From Deltaproteobacteria bacterium (GTDB lineage Bacteria > Desulfobacterota_C > Deferrisomatia > Deferrisomatales > JACRMM01), in the NCBI GenBank assembly GCA_016218905.1, contig JACRCS010000043.1, positions 1 to 5,816 on the forward strand: a DNA stretch of 5,816 bases. The letters run 5' to 3'. The position numbers were made by a program, and so were the translations under genes. The notes under the pieces are model-generated. The model was not told the DNA's origin. It made no database searches and was given only the letters and a program-made list of their open reading frames with translations. Positions within the stretch are counted from its first letter, which is position 1, and every line of letters starts with the position of its first letter. Shown piece after piece: positions 1 to 5,300 of the stretch.

Positions 1-45
1 GACTTTGACCGGCGGGCGCGGCAACGGTAGGCTGACGTGGTCCGC

Positions 46-58
46 AGGAAGGAGGAGG
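46..58 (+). promoter_or_regulatory. Ribosome binding site of the enoyl-CoA isomerase-like gene
   Basis: A purine run, AGGAAGGAGGAGG, ends one base before the ATG at 60. Its internal AGGAAGGAGG leaves a 4-base spacer, so it can pair well with the 16S anti-Shine-Dalgarno sequence. It fixes the ATG as the start. The bases before it (1-45) show no recognisable promoter and may be the tail or spacer of an upstream gene outside the window. Confidence 0.75.
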
Positions 59-59
59 C

Positions 60-809
60 ATGGAGTTCGTTCGCGTCACCCGGGAAGAAGGCGTCGCCAC
101 CGTCGTGCTCTCGCGCGGCAAGGTGAACGCCCTGAACGAGCAGCTCGTCGACGAGCTGAAGGAGTGCTTCGGCGCCCTGGAGGACGACGACACCGTCCGG
201 GCCGCGATCCTCACCGGATCCGGTCCGTTCTTCTCCTTCGGCTTCGACATCCCGGAGCTCTTCGACCGGTCCCGGGAGGAGTTCACGCGCTTCCTCCGGA
301 AGTTCACCGGCCTCTACGCCGGGCTGTTCGTCTACCCGAAGCCGCTGATCGGGGCCCTCAACGGCCACGCGGTTGCCGGCGGCTGCATGCTGGCCCTCAC
401 GTGCGACTACCGGATCGTCGTCGCCGAGAAGGCCAAAGTCTCTCTGAACGAAATCGCGATCGGCTCCACCGTTCCCGCCGGCAGCGCCCACATGCTCCGG
501 TTCTGCACGGGAGACAAGAACGCCCAGACGATCCTTTACAGCGGAGCGCTCTACTCGGCGGTCGAGGCCTACGAGCGCGGGCTCGTCGAGCAGGTCTGCG
601 CCGGGGCCGACCTCGAGAAGGAGGCGAGACTCGCGGCCGAGCGTCTCGCCGAGAAGGAGCCCGCCGCCTTCCGGAGCATCAAGCGGCATCTGCGCGCTCC
701 CTTCGCCGAGGAGATGGCGAAGCGGGAGGAGGCGTCCATCGAGGAGTTCGTGGACGTCTGGTGCTCCGAGCCCACCCGGAAGCGCTTGCGGGAGGTGAAG
801 ATCCGGTGA
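60..809 (+). CDS. Enoyl-CoA hydratase/isomerase family protein, delta3,delta2-enoyl-CoA isomerase-like
   Basis: This 249-residue crotonase-fold protein probably moves the double bond of cis/trans-3-enoyl-CoA to trans-2-enoyl-CoA so that unsaturated fatty acids can enter beta-oxidation in the cytosol. The first CoA/oxyanion-hole segment is GSGPFFSFGFDIPEL (about 53-67). The second is NGHAVAGGCMLALTCDYRI (101-119). In enoyl-CoA hydratases the second segment ends GGGxE and supplies a catalytic Glu; here that position is Met110. The other catalytic Glu position is kept as Glu131 in SLNEIAIG. The combination AGGCxxALTCDYRI followed by LNE is what I recall from mitochondrial ECI1 isomerases, which use only this second Glu. 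The length is usual for the family. The stop overlaps the next gene by 4 bases, so the two are probably co-translated. The family is secure; the isomerase activity is inferred from residues. It could act on a different acyl-CoA. Confidence 0.85.
   Translation: MEFVRVTREEGVATVVLSRGKVNALNEQLVDELKECFGALEDDDTVRAAILTGSGPFFSFGFDIPELFDRSREEFTRFLRKFTGLYAGLFVYPKPLIGALNGHAVAGGCMLALTCDYRIVVAEKAKVSLNEIAIGSTVPAGSAHMLRFCTGDKNAQTILYSGALYSAVEAYERGLVEQVCAGADLEKEARLAAERLAEKEPAAFRSIKRHLRAPFAEEMAKREEASIEEFVDVWCSEPTRKRLREVKIR
791..797 (+). promoter_or_regulatory. Ribosome binding site inside the isomerase gene, for the SIMPL-domain gene
   Basis: GGAGGTG lies 8 bases before the GTG at 806, inside the last codons of the preceding gene. 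It is a near-perfect Shine-Dalgarno match. It decides the GTG start of the SIMPL gene and supports translational coupling across the GTGA overlap. Confidence 0.8.
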
Positions 810-1531
810 AGAGGCTCGCGGCCGCCGTTCTGACGCTCGCCCTGCTCGTCCTCGCGGCCCCGCTCCGCGCGGCGCCCCCGATGCCCCTTCCGCCCCCGCC
901 GCCCCCGCCGGCCGTCACCGTCGCGGGCGAAGGGGAGGCGAGCGCGCCCCCCGACTCCGCGGAGGTGGAGCTCGGGGTGCTGCGCCAGGCGAAGTCCGCG
1001 CGGGACGCCCTCGACGAGAACGGGAGGGCCGTGGAGCGGTTGCTCGCTTCCGTGAAGGCGCTCGGGGTGCCGAGCTCGGCGGTGCAGACGGTCGAGCTCG
1101 GCCTCGCCCCTCAGTACCAGCACGAGCCCTCCGGGAAGACCCCGCCCCGGATCATCGGTTACCAGGCGACCCACCGGCTGCGGGTGCTGCTCCAGGACCT
1201 CGGGCTCGTCGGCAGGCTTCTCGACGAGGGCGTGGCCGGAGGCGCCAACCTGATCCAGTCCCTCCGGTTCACGGTGCGCGACCCCTCGTCGCTCCTGGAC
1301 CGGGCGAGGGAGAAGGCGGTGGAGGACGCCCGGCGGCGAGCTTCGCGCTACGCCGGAGCGGCCGGGCTCAAGCTGGGACGGGTACTCGAGCTTCGGGAGA
1401 TCTATGCGCCCGAGCCGCTCCCGGTGAGGGCGAGGTTCGCGGCCATGGAGGCGGCGGTCCCGGTCGCCCCCGGCGAGGAGACGGTCCGGGCGGCCATCAC
1501 CGCCACCTGGGAGCTCGTCTCGCCGCAGTAG
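806..1531 (+). CDS. Exported SIMPL-domain (DUF541) protein
   Basis: This 241-residue protein starts at GTG 806, overlapping the upstream stop (GTGA). Residues 1-23 look like a Sec signal peptide: KR at the N-terminus, a hydrophobic core AAAVLTLALLVLAA, and a likely cleavage near LRA-A. A short proline-rich tether (about 24-35, including seven consecutive Pro) precedes the mature domain. The motif VTVAGEGEASAPPDSAEVELGV (37-58) is the hallmark opening of SIMPL/DUF541 domains. It is followed by helix-rich sequence, IGYQATHRLRVLL (117-129), and an internal VEDARRRASRYAGAAGLKLGRVLEL (172-196), which matches the usual 'A...A..lAeaaGlklG.v..i' part of the family. The C-terminal strand is VRAAITATWEL. 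It should be periplasmic or envelope-associated. The family is widespread and its biochemical role is not well defined, so I assign none. Its pairing with a lipid isomerase gives no clear functional hint. Confidence 0.85.
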   Translation: MKRLAAAVLTLALLVLAAPLRAAPPMPLPPPPPPPAVTVAGEGEASAPPDSAEVELGVLRQAKSARDALDENGRAVERLLASVKALGVPSSAVQTVELGLAPQYQHEPSGKTPPRIIGYQATHRLRVLLQDLGLVGRLLDEGVAGGANLIQSLRFTVRDPSSLLDRAREKAVEDARRRASRYAGAAGLKLGRVLELREIYAPEPLPVRARFAAMEAAVPVAPGEETVRAAITATWELVSPQ

Positions 1532-1573
1532 AACGCGTCCCTCCGTCGGGCTCCAGGAGCGCCGGCGAGCCTG

Positions 1574-1601
1574 TTGACACCCTTCGGGCCGGTGTTAGCG
1601 T
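1574..1601 (+). promoter_or_regulatory. Candidate sigma70-type promoter of the MEDS hybrid kinase
   Basis: A perfect TTGACA (1574-1579) is followed 16 bases later by TAGCGT (1596-1601), which keeps the T, A and final T of a -10 box. Transcription would start near 1607, giving a leader of about 95 nt before the TTG start. The -35 box is part of an imperfect inverted repeat with arms ACACC (1577-1581) and GGTGT (1591-1595), so a regulator binding there could control the promoter. The rest of the 1532-1702 spacer shows two AGGGGGG runs (1665-1671 and 1691-1697) and no convincing terminator. Confidence 0.5.
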
Positions 1602-1690
1602 ACGAGTACGGAGGCGCTCGCGCGCGGACTCCCCGGGGCGGAAGTTCCGGCCTGCAGGCGAGATAGGGGGGCTTCGCGCGTCTGCTGAAA

Positions 1691-1697
1691 AGGGGGG
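1691..1697 (+). promoter_or_regulatory. Ribosome binding site that sets a TTG start
   Basis: AGGGGGG lies 5 bases before the TTG at 1703. It is only a moderate Shine-Dalgarno match, and together with the TTG codon it suggests modest translation of the kinase. No ATG or GTG lies in frame close enough to include the whole MEDS domain, so TTG is the best start. Confidence 0.55.
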
Positions 1698-1702
1698 ATC
1701 CT

Positions 1703-3514
1703 TTGCATCAGGCGCGCTCGCACCGGAATCCCGGACAGCTCAAAGCAGGTGACCACCTCTGCGGTCTCTACGAGACCGAGGAGGAGTTCTGGGCGCTGGT
1801 GACTGCCTCTGTGCGCGAGGGGGCGAGGCTGGGCGAGAGGGTGCTCTTCCTCTTCGACGCGCACGCTCCGGAGGAGGTCCTGGAGCACCTGCGGGGGCAG
1901 GGGATCGACTCCGACCGGTCCGTGCAGCGCCGGCAGCTGCTCCTCGTCCCGGCGAGGCAGATGTACCTCACCGGCGGCGACCTCGACCCCGAAGCCACCC
2001 TCGCCCGCCTGGCCGCCGAGGCAGACCGGGCCGCCGCCGAGGGCTACACGTGCCTTCGGATGCTCGGCGAGATGTCGTGGTTCCTCCGAATCGAGCTAGA
2101 CGCCGAATCCCTCCTCGCCTACGAGTCGAGGCTCGACCGCTACTTCTCGGACCGGCGGTGCGTCACCCTCTGCCTCTACGATCGTAGGTGTTTCGACGCT
2201 TCCCTGCTGCTCCAAGTGGTCGCCACCCACCCGATCATCGCCATTGGGGGCGCCGTCTACCGGAAGCCCGACTACGTCCCGCCCGAGACCGCGACCCGTG
2301 AGCGGATCGCGCGGTCCGTGCTCCGGCAGTGGCTCGACGGCCTCGCCGCGCGCCGGGATGCGACGGAGAGCCTCCATCAGTTCCGGCAGGCACAGAAGAT
2401 GGAGGCCGTCGGACGGCTCGCCGGCGGCGTGGCCCACGATTTCAACAACCTGCTCACGGCCATCCTCGGCTACTGCGAGCTCGTCCTCCTGCGGCTCGAA
2501 CCCGAGGATCCCGTGAGGAGGGAGGTCGACGAGATCCGGCGAGCCGCAGAGCGGGCCGCGGCCCTCACCCACCAGCTCCTGGCCTTCAGCCGCAGCCAGG
2601 TCCTCCAACCGGTGCTCGTCGATCTGGGTGAGGTGGTGACGGAAGTCCACCGCATGCTCGAGCGCATCGTCGGCGAAGACGTGGAGCTGGAGGTCCGCTC
2701 CGCGCCGGAGCAGGGCCTGGTTCTGGCCGACGCCGGGCAGATCCAGCAGGTCATCGTCAATCTCGCCGTGAACGCCCGGGACGCCATGCCGGAAGGCGGA
2801 AAGCTCACCATCGAGACCCGCAACGCCGGCCCGGGCGAAGGGACGGACGGCGCCGACGGGACCGGAGCGGAATCCTACGTGGTCCTCACGGTGAGCGATA
2901 CCGGACACGGCATGGAAGAGGAGGTCCAGGCCCACCTCTTCGAGCCCTTCTTCACCACGAAGGACGCCGGGAAGGGCACGGGCCTCGGACTCGCGACGGT
3001 GCACGGGATCGTGACCCAGAGCGGCGGTCGGATCGAGGTCGGCAGCCGGCCGGGAAGCGGTACCACCTTCCGCATCTACCTTCCGCGGGCGAGTGTCCCC
3101 GCCCGGCCGAAGCCGCCGCACCGGTCGCACCCCCGAGCGCGCCACGGCACGGAGACGATCCTCGTGGTCGAGGACTCCCTGGAGGTGAGGGCGCTCGTCT
3201 GCGAAGTCCTGAGGAGGCAAGGGTATCGGGTGCTCGAGGCCGAGGGGGGAGAAGCCGCCCTCGAGCTCTGCGGAAGCCAGGGCCCGATCGACCTCCTGCT
3301 GACGGACGTGGTGATGCCGGGGATGAGCGGCCGCGCCGTGGCCGAGCGGCTCTCCACCTGCTCGCCGCGGCTGAAGGTGCTCTACATGTCGGGGTATACC
3401 GACCGGGCATTCGCCGAGTTGCCCGGCCCGGGCGGCGAGGTCGGTTTCATCCAGAAGCCCTTCCAACCTCAGGATCTCGCGCAGAAGGTGCGTGAGATCC
3501 TTGAGGAGTCATAG
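1703..3514 (+). CDS. MEDS-domain hybrid histidine kinase with C-terminal receiver
   Basis: This is a 603-residue cytosolic signalling protein with no membrane segment. Residues about 12-190 form a MEDS domain (the methanogen/methylotroph DcmR sensory family): [14 protein letters not shown] at the front, then [24 protein letters not shown] and [22 protein letters not shown] HisKA dimerisation domain follows, with phospho-accepting His245 in [14 protein letters not shown] (HPK4-like). The HATPase domain has an N box (Asn353, Asn357), DTGHG (399-403), FEPFFTTK (413-420) and GKGTGLGL (423-430). After a Pro/Arg-rich linker a receiver domain spans about 484-600, with acidic pair Glu490/Asp491, phosphorylatable Asp535, Ser563 and Lys585. 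All key residues are present, so it should autophosphorylate and pass phosphate to its own receiver. The MEDS ligand is unknown. No separate response regulator lies in the window. The start is TTG. The 3' end converges on the globin kinase 25 bases away. Confidence 0.92.
   Translation: MHQARSHRNPGQLKAGDHLCGLYETEEEFWALVTASVREGARLGERVLFLFDAHAPEEVLEHLRGQGIDSDRSVQRRQLLLVPARQMYLTGGDLDPEATLARLAAEADRAAAEGYTCLRMLGEMSWFLRIELDAESLLAYESRLDRYFSDRRCVTLCLYDRRCFDASLLLQVVATHPIIAIGGAVYRKPDYVPPETATRERIARSVLRQWLDGLAARRDATESLHQFRQAQKMEAVGRLAGGVAHDFNNLLTAILGYCELVLLRLEPEDPVRREVDEIRRAAERAAALTHQLLAFSRSQVLQPVLVDLGEVVTEVHRMLERIVGEDVELEVRSAPEQGLVLADAGQIQQVIVNLAVNARDAMPEGGKLTIETRNAGPGEGTDGADGTGAESYVVLTVSDTGHGMEEEVQAHLFEPFFTTKDAGKGTGLGLATVHGIVTQSGGRIEVGSRPGSGTTFRIYLPRASVPARPKPPHRSHPRARHGTETILVVEDSLEVRALVCEVLRRQGYRVLEAEGGEAALELCGSQGPIDLLLTDVVMPGMSGRAVAERLSTCSPRLKVLYMSGYTDRAFAELPGPGGEVGFIQKPFQPQDLAQKVREILEES
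3467..3506. terminator. Long hairpin over the last codons of the MEDS kinase, candidate bidirectional terminator
   Basis: The arms are 3467-3483 (CCTCAGGATCTCGCGCA) and 3489-3506 (TGCGTGAGATCCTTGAGG), separated by the loop GAAGG. They pair over 17 base pairs with one bulged T (3501) and one G-T pair (3479/3493). The structure lies inside the coding sequence, ending 5 bases before the TAG stop, and sits between convergent genes. On the plus strand it is followed by pyrimidine-rich TCCTTCTTCC (3515-3524) rather than a clean T-run. On the minus strand no T-run follows. The hairpin is directly visible; termination in either direction is inferred. Confidence 0.5.
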
Positions 3515-3539
3515 TCCTTCTTCCGCCCGACGCGCTGCC

Positions 3540-5102
3540 TCACAGGCCGACGTACCTGCCGTCGCCCAGGGCCCTCGCGTGGCCCAGGAGCGAGAGGGCG
3601 TCCAGGAGCGAGCGGACGCGGGCGGGCTTCGCGCCTCGGAAGGACCGGGCGAGATCGCGCGCCGTCAAGGGGCTGGAACTCGCCTGGAGCGCCGCGCGCA
3701 CGATGCCGGCCTGCTCTCCGAGCCGCTTCGGCCAGGGCGTCTTCTGGCCCGCGGGTCGAACCGTCCTCCTCCGCTCGCCTTCTCTGCGCCGTCCCGCCCC
3801 CGGCGACGCTCCGGCCGGCCGGCCGTCGGCGACCGGGAGCTCCAGGACGAAGACGGAGCCTTCGGGCCCGGAGCCGGCGAGGCGGAGGTCTCCTCCCATG
3901 GCCTGGACCGTCTGGCGGGCCAGGGCGAGGCCGATGCCGAGGCCCTCGACGGTCCGGGTATCGCCGGTCTCCACCTGATGGAAGGGCTCGAAGATCCGTT
4001 CCCGCTCCTCCGGCGGGATCCCCACGCCCGTGTCGCTGACGATGAAGGCGACGCGGGAGTCGAGCGGCTTCGCCTCCAGGCGCACGCTCCCCTCGAGGGT
4101 GAAGGAGACCGCGTTCTCCAAGAGCTGCCGCAGGGCGAGGCCGAAGCCCTCCGGCTCGCCGACGACCCAGGGCGTGCCGTCGATCGTCGCCTCGAAGGCG
4201 AGTCCCTTCTCGTCGGCGGCTCGCCTCGTCCCCTCGGTGATGTGCCGGAGGATCGGGACGGAGTCGAAGGGCGCGGGATCCGGTCCGGCGGAAGCCGCCT
4301 TCGCCGTGTCGATGAGCCGGTCGATCATGCCGAGCAGCCGGGTGCCGTACTGGCGCACGCGCCGCACGCTCGCCGCCTGCGTCGTGGTGAGGGGGCCGTC
4401 GATCCCGTCGAGGAGGAGGTCCGAGTAGCCGAGGATGGCGTTGAGGGGAGTGCGAAGCTCGTGGGAGACCCGGCCGAGGAGCTCGTGTTTGAGCCTCGAA
4501 ACCTCCTGGGCACGCCGAAACTGGTGCGAGAGCTGCGCGTTGCGCACCTCGAGGTCGCGGGCCACGCCCTGGAGGGCGGCGTTCGCGTGGAGGACCTCCC
4601 GGCTGAGGCTGGCGAAGTAGGAGTCGAGGGCCAGCGCCATGTCGAAGTAGATCACCTTCGTGTAGGCCCGCAGCCACTCCGAGACCTTCTCCTCGGCGTG
4701 TCCGGCCTGCCGCAGGTGGCAGTGGACGAGGTCCTGATGCTTCCGGTACGCCCCCATGTACCAGGGAGGCTCGAGGCCGACCCGCGCGTGAACCAGTCCG
4801 ATCTGCACGCGTTCCCGGAAGTAGGCGGCGTCGTACGGCCCGGTCAGGAGCGTGCGGAAGTAGCGCGCCTGCACCGGCTTCAGGTGCTCCTGCACGACGC
4901 GCTCGCTCAGGAGGCGTCGGGTCTCCGGCCGGGAGAGGAGGAAGTCGTACCACTCGTCGATGATCCGCTCGATCCGCGGGGAGAGGGCTTCGTAGAGCTC
5001 CTTGAGGAGCACGCGGTCCTCCTCTCCGATCTCGTAGAAGCTGAGCCTCGATATGCGATCGGCTTCCTCGGAGCCGGGGAAGGAGAGAAGCGATAGGTTC
5101 AT
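3540..5102 (-). CDS. Globin-coupled sensor histidine kinase with C-terminal winged-helix-like domain
   Basis: This is a 520-residue cytosolic kinase. Residues about 8-165 are a globin-coupled-sensor domain of the HemAT type. The motif VQIGLVHARVGLEPPWYMGAY (99-119) holds the predicted proximal heme ligand His105, and IDEWYDFLLSRPET (48-61) holds a likely distal Tyr52, so O2 or another heme gas is the probable signal. A coiled-coil-like segment (about 166-205) leads to HisKA, with His214 in RVSHELRTPLNAI. The HATPase has Asn330 (the first N-box Asn is replaced by Gln326), DTGVG (357-361), FEPF (371-374) and GLGIG (387-391). After a basic linker (about 424-465), residues 466-519 resemble a small winged helix (PLTARDLARSFRGAKPARV, then LGHARALGDGRYV). 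There is no receiver. The ATG is chosen because GGAGGAGG lies 7 bases upstream and the globin begins just after it. The gene is divergent from an HD-GYP gene. Partner and regulon are unknown. Confidence 0.92.
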   Translation of the reverse strand: MNLSLLSFPGSEEADRISRLSFYEIGEEDRVLLKELYEALSPRIERIIDEWYDFLLSRPETRRLLSERVVQEHLKPVQARYFRTLLTGPYDAAYFRERVQIGLVHARVGLEPPWYMGAYRKHQDLVHCHLRQAGHAEEKVSEWLRAYTKVIYFDMALALDSYFASLSREVLHANAALQGVARDLEVRNAQLSHQFRRAQEVSRLKHELLGRVSHELRTPLNAILGYSDLLLDGIDGPLTTTQAASVRRVRQYGTRLLGMIDRLIDTAKAASAGPDPAPFDSVPILRHITEGTRRAADEKGLAFEATIDGTPWVVGEPEGFGLALRQLLENAVSFTLEGSVRLEAKPLDSRVAFIVSDTGVGIPPEERERIFEPFHQVETGDTRTVEGLGIGLALARQTVQAMGGDLRLAGSGPEGSVFVLELPVADGRPAGASPGAGRRREGERRRTVRPAGQKTPWPKRLGEQAGIVRAALQASSSPLTARDLARSFRGAKPARVRSLLDALSLLGHARALGDGRYVGL

Positions 5103-5109
5103 GGTCTGG

Positions 5110-5117
5110 CCTCCTCC
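5110..5117 (-). promoter_or_regulatory. Ribosome binding site of the globin-coupled kinase
   Basis: On the minus strand GGAGGAGG lies 7 bases before the ATG at 5102. This strong site fixes the start and argues against the open reading frame that continues upstream, which would run antisense through the HD-GYP gene. Confidence 0.8.
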
Positions 5118-5154
5118 GCTGGAGCCGCCCCTCCCCCGCCCGGAGGAGTACCTG

Positions 5155-5167
5155 ATGCAACGTGCAT
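5155..5167. repeat. Inverted repeat ATGCA-N3-TGCAT, candidate operator
   Basis: Perfect 5-base arms flank ACG in the AT-rich patch of the divergent intergenic region. It overlaps the proposed -10 box and start point of the minus-strand promoter, where a bound protein would be expected to repress the globin kinase. No known regulator is assigned. Confidence 0.4.
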
Positions 5168-5169
5168 AA

Positions 5170-5183
5170 TAACCATATGGGTA
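5170..5183. repeat. Inverted repeat TA-N-CCATATGG-N-TA, candidate operator
   Basis: An 8-base perfect palindrome, CCATATGG (5173-5180), is flanked by one mismatched pair and then TA/TA. It lies in the spacer of the proposed minus-strand promoter. No family-specific operator was recognised. Confidence 0.35.
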
Positions 5184-5187
5184 ATCA

Positions 5188-5193
5188 TTGACA
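5188..5193 (+). promoter_or_regulatory. Possible -35 box toward the HD-GYP gene
   Basis: TTGACA matches the -35 consensus exactly on the plus strand, 107 bases before the HD-GYP start codon. No good -10 box follows at 16-18 bases; the nearest candidate, TAGAGG (5215-5220), is 21 bases away. The gene may use a different sigma factor or an activator, or this hexamer may simply be part of the overlapping inverted repeat. Confidence 0.25.
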
Positions 5194-5204
5194 CCTTTGG
5201 TGTC
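5190..5204. repeat. Inverted repeat GACACC-TTT-GGTGTC, candidate operator
   Basis: Perfect 6-base arms are separated by TTT between the divergent kinase and HD-GYP genes. It overlaps the proposed -35 element of the minus-strand promoter and a TTGACA on the plus strand, so one bound regulator could affect both genes. The same half-sites recur, with wider spacing, at 1576-1596 over the MEDS-kinase promoter. Confidence 0.45.
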
Positions 5205-5234
5205 GCGTCGGCGGTAGAGGAGCCAAAGCCTCAA

Positions 5235-5271
5235 GTCCCGGAGGGGATCCGACGATTCCGTTTCGCGGGAC
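5235..5271 (+). other. Weak potential stem in the HD-GYP leader
   Basis: GTCCCG (5235-5240) can pair with CGGGAC (5266-5271) across a 25-base loop in the stretch upstream of the HD-GYP start. The loop can also form a small CGGA/TCCG stem with the left arm as an alternative. No riboswitch class was recognised. In GC-rich DNA this may be chance. Confidence 0.15.
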
Positions 5272-5300
5272 GTTCTCCACCGCGCTCTCCGGGTCGAGGG

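Larger units (their letters stand above)
5166..5194 (-). promoter_or_regulatory. Candidate promoter of the globin-coupled kinase
   Basis: Read on the minus strand, GTGTCA (5189-5194; 4 of 6 to the -35 consensus) and TATTAT (5166-5171; 5 of 6 to the -10 consensus) are separated by 17 bases. Transcription would begin near 5158-5160, leaving a leader of roughly 57 nt before the ATG. The local AT-richness in a GC-rich background supports a promoter here. Three inverted repeats overlap the -35 box, the spacer and the -10 box. Confidence 0.45.

Noticed and set aside
891..912. A CCGCCCCCG tandem repeat
   Set aside because: It is explained by the proline-rich tether of the SIMPL protein and is too short to count as a separate repeat element.
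5..1531. A 508-residue open frame covering both the isomerase and SIMPL genes
   Set aside because: Only its last 241 residues look like a real protein, with a signal peptide and SIMPL domain. The earlier part is Arg-rich out-of-frame translation of the isomerase gene, and a strong ribosome site marks the GTG at 806.
1550..1560. GCTCC-A-GGAGC palindrome after the SIMPL gene as a terminator
   Set aside because: The stem would be at most 4 base pairs with a 3-base loop and no T-run follows, so it does not support a terminator call.
1602..1702. A possible riboswitch in the MEDS-kinase leader
   Set aside because: No conserved core of a known class, including cyclic-di-GMP classes, was recognised. 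Only two G-runs and short GC palindromes are present.
2096..3466. A 456-residue minus-strand open frame opposite the MEDS kinase
   Set aside because: It mirrors the kinase coding frame, has low-complexity His/Gly/Arg/Glu composition and no domain signature.
3492..5096. A 534-residue plus-strand open frame opposite the globin kinase
   Set aside because: It is a GC-rich antisense shadow with no recognisable motif. The minus-strand frame holds complete globin and kinase motifs.
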